Shown: positions 1 to 5,362 of the stretch, one piece after another
How positions within the stretch are numbered: position 1 is the stretch's first letter
Layout: each line of letters begins with the position of its first letter
From: Pseudomonadota bacterium
Lineage (GTDB): Bacteria; Pseudomonadota; Alphaproteobacteria; Rhizobiales; Tepidamorphaceae
NCBI GenBank assembly: GCA_023435545.1
Contig: JAEYRQ010000598.1
Span: forward strand, 1 to 5,362
Reading direction: 5' to 3'
DNA: 5,362 nucleotides
Notes under the pieces: generated by a model
Database searches by the model: none
Told to the model about the DNA's origin: nothing
The model's input: only the letters and a program-made list of their open reading frames with translations
Program-made: the position numbers and the translations under genes

Positions 1-563
1 GGGCTGATCGGTGTCAGAGCCAGCAGCGACGCGTTGATCGGGATGATCGGACCATGCGCCGACAGGTTGTAGGCTGTCGACCCTGCGGGCGTAGCCACGA
101 GCAGGCCGTCGCACACCAGTTCCTCCAGCCTCACCTTTCCGTCGATCAGGACCCGAAGCTTGGCGGCCTGATAAGTCTGACGGAGCAGGGATACTTCGTT
201 CAGTGCCAGAGCCTCGTGGATCCGGCCCTCGCTGTCGGTCGCCGTCATGACGAGAGGGTGGACCACGGCCACCGCCGCTTCCGTCAACCGTTCGATCAGG
301 CCATCTTCCGAGAATTCGTTCATCAGGAACCCGACCGAGCCCCGGTTCATTCCGTAGATAGGCTTGCCGGTGTTCATGAACCGGTGCAGCACCTGCAGCA
401 TGAAGCCGTCACCACCCAGCGCGACGATCGCGTCGGCGGCATCGGCATCGACGCCGCCGTAGCGAGCCTCAAGCCGTCGGCGCGCGGATTCCGCCTCGGC
501 GATCGGACTGGAGAGAAACGAGATGGTTCGGAATCTCGGCCGCGCGGTCTCAGGGCTATCCAT
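1..563 (-). CDS. nadK: NAD kinase (ATP-NAD kinase), 3' end cut by window edge
   Basis: Cytoplasmic enzyme that phosphorylates NAD to NADP using ATP or polyphosphate. The frame is open from the ATG at 561-563 to the left edge, giving 187 complete residues; alphaproteobacterial NAD kinases have roughly 255-260, so about 70 C-terminal residues lie outside. Hallmarks seen: the GGDG motif at residues 50-53 (GGDGFML), [14 protein letters not shown] at 71-84, the LNE motif with N122-E123, D152-G153 followed by [17 protein letters not shown] up to residue 172, and [11 protein letters not shown] at the edge. The start is set by an in-frame TAG at 591-593, no other ATG before 563, and a GGAAAG ribosome site just upstream. 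A near-consensus promoter precedes it. It is divergent from cutA and has no obvious link to the polysaccharide genes. Family assignment is firm; only the C-terminus is unseen. Confidence 0.96.
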   Translation of the reverse strand, partial: MDSPETARPRFRTISFLSSPIAEAESARRRLEARYGGVDADAADAIVALGGDGFMLQVLHRFMNTGKPIYGMNRGSVGFLMNEFSEDGLIERLTEAAVAVVHPLVMTATDSEGRIHEALALNEVSLLRQTYQAAKLRVLIDGKVRLEELVCDGLLVATPAGSTAYNLSAHGPIIPINASLLALTPIS

Positions 564-589
564 GGCGCTTTCCGCTTCAAGATGCGCGC

Positions 590-617
590 ACTATACCGGG
601 CGGGGGAGGAATGCCAA
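590..617 (-). promoter_or_regulatory. Sigma-70-type promoter for nadK
   Basis: Read on the minus strand, a -35 box TTGGCA (617-612) and a -10 box TATAGT (595-590) are separated by 16 bp. Each box differs from the consensus at one base. The predicted transcription start is near 583, leaving a leader of about 20 nt that carries the GGAAAG ribosome site. This is sequence matching only, but two near-perfect boxes at a permitted spacing directly before a gene are good support. Confidence 0.6.
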
Positions 618-632
618 CGCAAGGAAACGGTG

Positions 633-962
633 ATGAGAGACCGGGACGATCCCCTTCGCCTGATCTACACCACCTTCGCCACAACGGAGGAAGCGGAACG
701 CTGCGGGCGGCGTCTGGTGGAACTCCGGCTCGCCGCTTGCGTCAACATGTTCCCGGCCATGATCTCGATCTACGAATGGCAGGGCAGTCTCGGTCGCGAC
801 CTGGAGGTGGTTATGATCGTGAAGACCAGGCTCGGAGCGCTGGAGGCCGCCGTGAAGGAGCTCAAGCACCAGCACCCCTATGATACGCCGGCCATCATCG
901 TCATCGCGCCCGAATCCGTGGACGGAACGTTTGCGGACTGGGTGCGGGCGCAGACGTCCTAA
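633..962 (+). CDS. cutA: CutA1 divalent-cation tolerance protein
   Basis: Complete 109-residue protein, the usual size for CutA1, a small cytoplasmic trimer with a ferredoxin-like fold. In E. coli it is linked to copper tolerance and binds divalent metal, but its wider cellular role is unsettled. Seen: the first strand LIYTTFATTEEAE near residues 9-21; LAACVN at 33-38 with the conserved C36; SIYEWQG at 45-51; KTR at 64-66; HPYDTP at 81-86 with H81; and W103 near the end. The ATG at 633 is chosen because AGGA lies 7 bp upstream (622-625) and homology begins right after it; a GTG at 630 is the only close alternative. The frame stays open upstream to 54, but that stretch is antisense to nadK. 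It is divergent from nadK and convergent with the dehydratase gene. Confidence 0.95.
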   Translation: MRDRDDPLRLIYTTFATTEEAERCGRRLVELRLAACVNMFPAMISIYEWQGSLGRDLEVVMIVKTRLGALEAAVKELKHQHPYDTPAIIVIAPESVDGTFADWVRAQTS

Positions 963-974
963 ATCCCTATCAGG
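963..974. other. 12-bp convergent gap without terminator
   Basis: Only 12 bp separate the cutA stop (960-962, TAA) from the dehydratase stop (975-977 on the minus strand, TGA). I find no GC-rich hairpin with a T-tract here or in the neighbouring gene ends for either direction. Transcripts from the two sides may therefore overlap, or end by Rho. Confidence 0.5.
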
Positions 975-2906
975 TCAGTTCGGCTTCTGGGGCGCATATT
1001 CGGGCACGATGGTCGACAATCGGTCGAGCATGCCCGGCTCGTCGCCGTCGTGGATCGCCTGCCTGAGGAAATCCATCTCCTCGATAAAGGTCGCCGGCAC
1101 GATTGCACGCGGTTCCGCCGCCAGGATGCCTTCGATGTCTGTCGACTTCAGCGGCTCCTCGGAGTCGAACAGCTCTTCGTTCAGCTTCTCGCCGTCGCGC
1201 ATGCCCGTGAACTCGATCTGGATGTCAGCTCCGGGCTCGAAGCCGGCCAGGCGGATCATCCGTTCGGCTAGATCGACGATCTTCACCGGTTCGCCCATAT
1301 CCAGGACGAAGATCGATATCCGGTCGCGCGTCGACAGTCCCAGCGCGGACGCCATCAGCACGAGGCTCACCGCCTCCTTGATGGTCATGAAGTAGCGCTT
1401 CATGTCCGGGTGCGTCACGGTAATCGGGCCGCCCTGTTCAAGCTGTTCCTTGAACAGGGGCACGACCGAGCCGCTCGAGCCGAGCACATTGCCGAAGCGG
1501 ACTGACATGAAGCGTGTCCCGCGCCCGCCGTTGCCGTTGACCCGGTTGCTGGCGGCAAACCCCAGCGCATCCAGGGCCTCGCAATAGGATTCGGCCGCGC
1601 GCTTGGTCGCGCCCATGACAGAGCTCGGCTGCACCGCCTTGTCGGTCGAGATCATGACCATTGCCTTTGCGCCGACCTTCCGCGCCGCGTCGGCGACGTT
1701 CACCGTGCCAACCGTATTGGTGAGGATCCCCTCGGCCACGTGCTGTTCGACGATCGGGACGTGCTTCAGCGCCGCGGCATGGAAGACCAGGTCCGGCCGA
1801 AACTTCTCCACCAGGTCGGTGACCTTGCGGCGGTCGCGGACATCGCAGAGCCTCCCGTCGATCGGAACACCCGGAAAATCCCGCTGCAAATCCTTGGTTA
1901 TGTCGTAGAGGGCGAACTCGGCGTGCTCGACGATCATCAGGCGTTCGCAGCTCATGCCCGCGATCTGGCGGCACAATTCGCTGCCGATCGTTCCGCCGCC
2001 GCCGGTAACGAGCACCCTCTGTCCGGCGACCAGGTTGCGGATCATCGTGTAGTCGAGTTCCCTGGTCGAGCGACCGAGCAGGTCCTCGATGTTGATCGGC
2101 GCGAGGCGGAGCCGCCCGTCGCCATTCATGCCGTCGAGCCCCGGGTGTATCAGCCGCTCGACACTCAGGCCGACCTTGCGGGCGCGGGAGATTACCTGCT
2201 CGATGTCCCGCTCCTTCAGGAGAGCCTCGTTCGTCAGGACAAGGCGGCGCGGGATCTGCCCATGCTGAGCGAGGCGCTCGACCACCCGCTCGAGGTCGCT
2301 GGTATGGCCGAGGACGGGGACGTTGCGGATACGCTGACCGATATGGGCCTGCTTCGTCGACAGCAGGCCGATCGGGCGCATCAGGTCATGGCCGCTGGTC
2401 TCCAGCGACCGGATGATGATCTCCGCGTCGTTGCCGGACCCGGCAATCAGCACCGGCACTGCCGTGTGCTGGGATCGTTGGGTGCGCTTGAGGAGCCGTC
2501 GGTCGCGGTAGACGCGATACAGGAAGCGTGGCCCCCCGAGGAGCGCCATCAGGATGAACCAGTTGGTGAAGACGATGGTGCGCGGGACGATGATCGCCCC
2601 CCGGGACGCAAAGTCCAGCACCACCATGAACACCGAGACTGCGGTGACGGCCTTGACGATGTTGACCAGATCGGGGATCGACGCGAACCGCCAGATGCCG
2701 GCATAGAGGCCGAACGCCCAGTAGATCACGGAGACGAACGGCAGGATGATCGCGACCAGCGTCACGATTTCGTCGGCGCGATACGAGAAAGCGTCGGGAC
2801 CGAAGCGGATATAGTAGCCCAGACCGATCGCCACGACGGTCATCACCAGGTCGTGGGTGAAGGCGGCCAGGCGCTTCGGTGTCAGCGGACTCGGCGCGAA
2901 ACGCAT
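975..2906 (-). CDS. Membrane-bound nucleotide-sugar 4,6-dehydratase (CapD/WbpM/PglF type)
   Basis: 643 residues, the normal length for the long membrane-anchored members of this family (WbpM, PglF, CapD). These act on the cytoplasmic face of the inner membrane and convert UDP-GlcNAc to UDP-2-acetamido-2,6-dideoxy-4-hexulose using bound NAD. Seen in order: four hydrophobic segments near 15-33, 46-67, 82-101 and 107-127; a first Rossmann-like domain with VLIAGSGNDAE at 152-162; the catalytic domain starting with VLVTGGGGTIGSEL at 298-311; STDKAV at 420-425; M431 and K435 in VMGATKR, the SMK version of the SYK triad typical of long dehydratases; RFGNVLGSSGSV at 470-481; and GMRDGEKLNEELF at 568-580. 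The ATG at 2904-2906 has AGGA 4 bp upstream. The sequence does not settle the exact substrate. It is probably the last gene of a leftward run after the ligase-like and methyltransferase genes, and functionally it pairs with the aminotransferase at the right edge. Confidence 0.95.
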   Translation of the reverse strand: MRFAPSPLTPKRLAAFTHDLVMTVVAIGLGYYIRFGPDAFSYRADEIVTLVAIILPFVSVIYWAFGLYAGIWRFASIPDLVNIVKAVTAVSVFMVVLDFASRGAIIVPRTIVFTNWFILMALLGGPRFLYRVYRDRRLLKRTQRSQHTAVPVLIAGSGNDAEIIIRSLETSGHDLMRPIGLLSTKQAHIGQRIRNVPVLGHTSDLERVVERLAQHGQIPRRLVLTNEALLKERDIEQVISRARKVGLSVERLIHPGLDGMNGDGRLRLAPINIEDLLGRSTRELDYTMIRNLVAGQRVLVTGGGGTIGSELCRQIAGMSCERLMIVEHAEFALYDITKDLQRDFPGVPIDGRLCDVRDRRKVTDLVEKFRPDLVFHAAALKHVPIVEQHVAEGILTNTVGTVNVADAARKVGAKAMVMISTDKAVQPSSVMGATKRAAESYCEALDALGFAASNRVNGNGGRGTRFMSVRFGNVLGSSGSVVPLFKEQLEQGGPITVTHPDMKRYFMTIKEAVSLVLMASALGLSTRDRISIFVLDMGEPVKIVDLAERMIRLAGFEPGADIQIEFTGMRDGEKLNEELFDSEEPLKSTDIEGILAAEPRAIVPATFIEEMDFLRQAIHDGDEPGMLDRLSTIVPEYAPQKPN

Positions 2907-2945
2907 TCGATCCTGCGGCTGTCGCGGATTTGCTTCCGAAGCGAG

Positions 2946-2974
2946 TGCTTACACCGTAAGGTGCGGACATCCAA
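2946..2974 (-). promoter_or_regulatory. Weak candidate promoter for the dehydratase gene
   Basis: On the minus strand TTGGAT (2974-2969) and TAAGCA (2951-2946) are 17 bp apart, about 40 bp before the dehydratase ATG. The -35 is a fair match (TTG kept), while the -10 matches poorly. A small inverted repeat, CTTAC-ACC-GTAAG (2948-2960), overlaps the -10, and a second pairing, CACC-GTAA-GGTG (2952-2963), overlaps that. The gene may simply be read through from upstream. Confidence 0.2.
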
Positions 2975-2979
2975 CCCGC

Positions 2980-3014
2980 AATTGCCGTGTGGCGGCAAAC
3001 TACCCAAATTGCCG
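2980..3014. repeat. Three copies of a TTGCCG motif (two direct, one inverted)
   Basis: AATTGCCG occurs at 2980-2987 and again at 3007-3014. An inverted copy, CGGCAA, sits at 2993-2998. The first and inverted copies form a possible hairpin, TTGCCG-TGTGG-CGGCAA (2982-2998). The cluster lies in the 118-bp gap between the methyltransferase stop and the dehydratase start. It could be a protein-binding site or part of a transcript end; no run of T follows it in either direction. Confidence 0.4.
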
Positions 3015-3036
3015 GCGGTTCGCCCTAGGCACCGCC
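3014..3036 (-). terminator. Possible weak hairpin terminator after the methyltransferase gene
   Basis: A perfect 6-bp inverted repeat, ACCGCC/GGCGGT (3031-3036 and 3014-3019), brackets the stop codon of the methyltransferase gene with an 11-nt loop. On the minus strand it is followed by GGCAATTTGGG, a poor T-tract. A competing hairpin, CCGCC-TTCCG-GGCGG (3032-3046), lies inside the end of the coding region. At most this would be a partial terminator separating the upstream two genes from the dehydratase gene. Confidence 0.25.
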
Positions 3037-3759
3037 TTCCGGGCGGTCGGCGACTGCAAGCGGGTCCACGAAGGTGGTTCCCCGGTCGTCGTCGCCGAAT
3101 TTCACGAATCCGAGGCGGGCGAGAGTAGGATACTGCGAGAGCGTGCCGATCGTCGACACGTAGCAGATCCGGCCACGATAGTTCGTCACGCCCTCCAGAA
3201 TGTCGTTCTCCGACCCGTTGGTCGTGATGCTCAGAAGATCTACACGGTCTATGCCGGCGGCCGACAGGGTACTGTCCAGCCTGTCAACGGAAATGGTCGT
3301 TCGCTCGAACTGGTGCCGGTCGCTGCGTTCATCGGCATAGAAGGCTTCTACAAGATTGGCTGCCGGGTGCCGCGGGTCTCGCAGGAAGTCGATTGTGCCG
3401 GACTTGCTCCATGCACCCTTGGCAATGATCGTCACGTTGTCGAGGCGATGCCGCGAGGTGAATGCGCGCAAGGCAGCCACGCTCTCCGCGTCCGGCTCCA
3501 GAACGATCACCCGTCCGGTGGGTCCGACCAGCCGGGCGAAGTGGATGGCGCGCGACCGGCCGGCCTTGAGCGTGTCCCACGGCGCGCCGAGCTGGACGAC
3601 GGTCGCGCCGGCATGCAGCAGCCGGTAGGGAAGGCGGCGGCGGCGCAGACCGGTTCCGACCGCGTAGAGCGGGGCTTCCGGCAGACGCCAAAGCACCGCG
3701 TAGCCAATCTTGCGCAGCAGGTTGTGAAGGCGGGAATGCCGGGAGAGGCGATACAGCAT
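3025..3759 (-). CDS. FkbM-family SAM-dependent methyltransferase, divergent
   Basis: 244 residues. FkbM-type enzymes are class I, SAM-dependent O-methyltransferases, often found in polysaccharide loci where they methylate a sugar hydroxyl. The fold is recognisable: VVQLGAPWD at 54-62 sits where motif I lies; VGPTGRVIVLEPD at 78-90 contains the motif II acidic residue E88; NVTIIAKGAWSKSG at 108-121; TISVDRLDSTL at 155-165; and LLSITTNGSENDILEG at 175-190 corresponds to the family's iDvEGaE-vLkG block. Both motif I (no leading Asp, no second Gly of GAxxG) and the late motif (TTNG in place of DVEG) depart from the usual form. There is no membrane segment. The ATG at 3757-3759 follows the upstream gene's stop by 19 bp and lacks a clear ribosome site, which suggests translational coupling. 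The substrate cannot be named. The family call is good, but activity is less certain. Confidence 0.83.
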   Translation of the reverse strand: MLYRLSRHSRLHNLLRKIGYAVLWRLPEAPLYAVGTGLRRRRLPYRLLHAGATVVQLGAPWDTLKAGRSRAIHFARLVGPTGRVIVLEPDAESVAALRAFTSRHRLDNVTIIAKGAWSKSGTIDFLRDPRHPAANLVEAFYADERSDRHQFERTTISVDRLDSTLSAAGIDRVDLLSITTNGSENDILEGVTNYRGRICYVSTIGTLSQYPTLARLGFVKFGDDDRGTTFVDPLAVADRPEGGA

Positions 3760-3778
3760 GAGTTGCGTTGCTAGCCGG

Positions 3779-5083
3779 TCAGACCGTGCCGGGGCCGGCA
3801 GGCGTGTAGCGTTCCTTGATAGCGAACAGGGCGACCAGAATCATCAGCAAGCCCGTCCACCAGCTCTGCCAGGCGCCGTGGCTTACGCTCGAGACCGCCA
3901 AAGTCGCGGTGATCGCACCGTAGGCGAATGATCGCCTCCGTGCCGGCAGCGCGCTGACCGCCATCACCACGCCGACCATGATTGCCGCCGCAAGGGCAAC
4001 TCCGACCGCGCCAAGTTCGGCCCAGATCTGCAGGATTGGATTGTGCGGATGATGGATCGGCCCGATGGTCCAGTCGACACCGGGCATCTCCCGGAGGCCG
4101 AACATGCGTGAGGACTCCAGCCCCCACCCGACCGCCGGGCGTTCGAGAGCTGCCTCTGCGGTGGCGCGCCAGATTTCCAGCCGTCGTTCGCTGCTCAGGT
4201 CTACCATCTCGTCGACGCCGGTCTCGACGGCGAACTCGGACATCAGCTTAACCGTTAGAGGCATCGCGACAAAGGCGGCAGCTCCGACGACGATTACCCC
4301 GATCTGCGCGACGCGCAGGCTGATCAGCGCCAAGCTGGTTACCAAAACTCCGGCGCAGACCGCCAGCAGCGCGGACTTGCTGCTCGAGACGGCAACGGCG
4401 GCGATGACGAGCGCGATGACGCCGACACGTATGTAATGGCGGTAGCGACCGGTGGTCAGGGCGAGCGCCGGCCACATCAGGAGCGATATCGTGACCACCG
4501 ACCGGTTTAGATACGACGGATTGGGTCCGTAGATGTAGGACCGGAACACGCCGCCCGGGACCGTAAACTCGACGAACAGGATTATAGCCGCCAGAGCGAT
4601 CCCCAGCGCGGCACCGACCCTGTGCGCTTCACGTTCGAGCGGCGGCACGCACCGGTGAATCAGCAGCACGGTGCAGAATATCAGCAGGATCTTGAGCGAT
4701 TGGTCGAACGTCCACTCGGGCGACAGCGACCAGAAAGTGGACAGCGCCGCGAAGCCGATCAGCGCCAGCGTGCACAACACCCACCACGGCATCTGCCGGG
4801 GGTCCAGCCCGCTCGCCGCGAGCTGCAGCACGGACGGGCCGCCCCAGGTCCAGTGAATGGCGGCCCGATAGGTCAGTGCCAGCGCCAGGGCCACCAGCAG
4901 CACCGTCGGCAAGCCGCGGCTGGCATATATGACGGTGATTGGCGCGGCGAAGAACAGCGTCGTCAGCGTCGCGTCCCGCAGGAACTCCGGGCCGATAACA
5001 GCCGCTGCCCTGCCGAAGCAGGCGCTCCAATGCCGCACGTCCTCGGCGATGTGTCTGAATACGAGCGGCGTGGAAGCGACCAT
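3779..5083 (-). CDS. O-antigen ligase/polymerase-family membrane protein (WaaL/Wzy-like)
   Basis: 434 residues from the ATG at 5081-5083. Integral inner-membrane protein of the Wzy_C/O-antigen ligase family, which polymerises lipid-linked repeat units or transfers the glycan to lipid A or protein from the periplasmic side. About ten to twelve hydrophobic segments are visible, roughly 39-54, 59-76, 99-116, 131-143, 155-174, 194-211, 218-234, 237-257, 259-276, 352-378 and 404-421. Family marks: [10 protein letters not shown] at 191-200; [10 protein letters not shown] at 233-242; a large loop at about 280-345 with [21 protein letters not shown] (301-321); and [17 protein letters not shown] at 345-361, the typical HN-x-LQ-x-ELG block. 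The frame runs on to 5329, but that part is antisense to the aminotransferase gene and would start upstream of the promoter. The chosen ATG has no good ribosome site; a GTG at codon 16 with GAGGA before it is an alternative. Ligase and polymerase cannot be told apart from sequence alone. Confidence 0.85.
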   Translation of the reverse strand: MVASTPLVFRHIAEDVRHWSACFGRAAAVIGPEFLRDATLTTLFFAAPITVIYASRGLPTVLLVALALALTYRAAIHWTWGGPSVLQLAASGLDPRQMPWWVLCTLALIGFAALSTFWSLSPEWTFDQSLKILLIFCTVLLIHRCVPPLEREAHRVGAALGIALAAIILFVEFTVPGGVFRSYIYGPNPSYLNRSVVTISLLMWPALALTTGRYRHYIRVGVIALVIAAVAVSSSKSALLAVCAGVLVTSLALISLRVAQIGVIVVGAAAFVAMPLTVKLMSEFAVETGVDEMVDLSSERRLEIWRATAEAALERPAVGWGLESSRMFGLREMPGVDWTIGPIHHPHNPILQIWAELGAVGVALAAAIMVGVVMAVSALPARRRSFAYGAITATLAVSSVSHGAWQSWWTGLLMILVALFAIKERYTPAGPGTV

Positions 5084-5101
5084 TCCGTTGGGGGGCCGGA
5101 G

Positions 5102-5130
5102 TTGTCTGAATGGAGACGGAGGCTTATACG
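5102..5130 (+). promoter_or_regulatory. Candidate promoter for the aminotransferase gene
   Basis: TTGTCT (5102-5107) and TATACG (5125-5130) are 17 bp apart; each matches four of six consensus bases at the ideal spacing. The predicted start is near 5137, giving a leader of about 55 nt before the ATG at 5192. Its -10 overlaps that of the oppositely directed promoter. It is a sequence match only. Confidence 0.4.
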
Positions 5131-5151
5131 GCGCGGGGGGCGGTGGGGAAA
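5123..5151 (-). promoter_or_regulatory. Candidate promoter for the ligase/polymerase-like gene
   Basis: On the minus strand the -10 box TATAAG (5128-5123) matches five of six consensus bases. At 17 bp upstream lies TTTCCC (5151-5146), a weak -35. The predicted start is near 5116, about 33 nt before the ATG at 5083. This would drive the ligase-like gene and the methyltransferase gene, and perhaps the dehydratase gene. Confidence 0.35.
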
Positions 5152-5157
5152 CCCCCG
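5134..5157 (+). repeat. GC-rich inverted repeat in the aminotransferase leader
   Basis: CGGGGG (5134-5139) can pair with CCCCCG (5152-5157) around a 12-nt loop; alternatively GGGG-AAA-CCCC (5145-5155) forms a tight small hairpin. Either would fall at the very start of the predicted aminotransferase transcript and in the -35 region of the opposite promoter. Its role is unknown. Confidence 0.35.
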
Positions 5158-5191
5158 TTTCGACCCGAGTGGCCACCGTCTGGAACGCACG

Positions 5192-5362
5192 ATGTCCGGT
5201 TCTGTCCCGGTTCCCTTCTTCCGCCCGTCGATCGGCGAGGAGGAGATAGACGAAGTGGTCGCGACGCTGCGCAGCGGCTGGCTGACGACGGGCGACCGAG
5301 CCAAGCGGTTCGAATCGGCCTTTTCCCATTACATTGGCGGCGGTGTCCAGGCGATCGCTGTC
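5192..5362 (+). CDS. DegT/DnrJ/EryC1/StrS-family sugar aminotransferase, N-terminal part
   Basis: The frame is open from the ATG at 5192-5194 to the right edge, showing 57 of an expected 370-400 residues. The family is PLP-dependent and transfers an amino group, usually from glutamate, to the keto group of a nucleotide sugar in the cytoplasm. Seen: [21 protein letters not shown] start (residues 5-23), the strongly conserved [16 protein letters not shown] (26-39 and on), then AFSHYIGG and QAIAV leading into the cofactor domain. The catalytic lysine lies outside the window. GGAA at 5182-5185 serves as ribosome site, and no in-frame ATG or GTG lies in the preceding leader. It is divergent from the ligase-like gene and probably heads a rightward operon. 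The C4-amination role (PglE/WbpE/PseC-like) is inferred from the dehydratase in the same locus. Confidence 0.92.
   Translation, partial: MSGSVPVPFFRPSIGEEEIDEVVATLRSGWLTTGDRAKRFESAFSHYIGGGVQAIAV

Noticed and set aside
54..632. Upstream extension of cutA in the same frame
   Set aside because: The extra 193 residues are antisense to nadK, CutA1 proteins are about 110 residues, and a ribosome site lies directly before 633.
1740..3128. 462-codon open frame on the plus strand opposite the dehydratase
   Set aside because: It is antisense to a gene with clear family motifs, its translation is rich in Asp, Arg, His and Gln with no recognisable domain, and such long shadow frames are common in GC-rich DNA.
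2857..3774. 305-codon plus-strand frame opposite the methyltransferase
   Set aside because: It is antisense to the FkbM gene, has no recognisable domain and no promoter or ribosome site that I can see.
4065..4436. 123-codon Ser/Thr/Ala-rich plus-strand frame
   Set aside because: It is the complement of membrane-segment codons of the ligase-like gene; low-complexity shadow with no start signals.
5090..5148. G-rich plus-strand runs suggesting a G-quadruplex
   Set aside because: Two G6 runs and one G4 run are spaced unevenly, with only GG pairs between them, so four regular tracts are lacking; GC-rich composition explains it.
5084..5329. N-terminal extension of the ligase-like protein by 82 residues
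   Set aside because: It would be antisense to the aminotransferase start and would span the divergent promoter region; the extension is proline- and arginine-rich and unlike the family.
1..5362. CRISPR array, tRNA, insertion sequence, toxin-antitoxin or defence genes
   Set aside because: No regularly spaced repeats, cloverleaf patterns, transposase motifs or paired small toxin-antitoxin frames were seen; nearly all the DNA is accounted for by six recognisable genes.

Overview
The window looks like a high-GC alphaproteobacterial chromosome, possibly Rhodospirillales-like. This rests on the GC-rich codon choice and on the NAD kinase, whose [14 protein letters not shown] block is typical of alphaproteobacteria; the order-level placement is a guess. 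I see six genes, two of them cut by the window edges. I see no tRNA, rRNA, CRISPR array, insertion sequence or phage gene.

Left part (1-962), housekeeping: a NAD kinase gene (nadK) runs leftwards off the window and is divergent from a complete cutA gene. The 69-bp gap between them holds a near-consensus sigma-70 promoter for nadK. cutA then converges on the surface-polysaccharide genes with only 12 bp between the stop codons and no visible terminator.

Middle and right part (975-5083), envelope polysaccharide: three genes point left and are probably transcribed in the order O-antigen ligase/polymerase-like membrane protein (3779-5083), FkbM-family methyltransferase (3025-3759), long membrane-bound UDP-GlcNAc 4,6-dehydratase of the CapD/WbpM/PglF type (975-2906). 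The first two are 19 bp apart. The dehydratase follows a 118-bp gap rich in small inverted repeats and may have its own promoter.

Right edge (5192-5362): the first 57 codons of a DegT/DnrJ/EryC1/StrS-family sugar aminotransferase run rightwards off the window. The 108-bp divergent gap before it contains overlapping -10 elements for both directions.

How the genes fit together (inference): the dehydratase would make a UDP-4-keto-6-deoxy-HexNAc, the aminotransferase would aminate it at C4, the methyltransferase could O-methylate a sugar, and the Wzy/WaaL-like protein would polymerise the glycan or ligate it to a carrier. This is the left end of an O-antigen, capsule or glycan locus that continues to the right. 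I did not find a clearly undescribed system. The least ordinary items are the divergent FkbM methyltransferase motifs and the overlapping bidirectional promoter.
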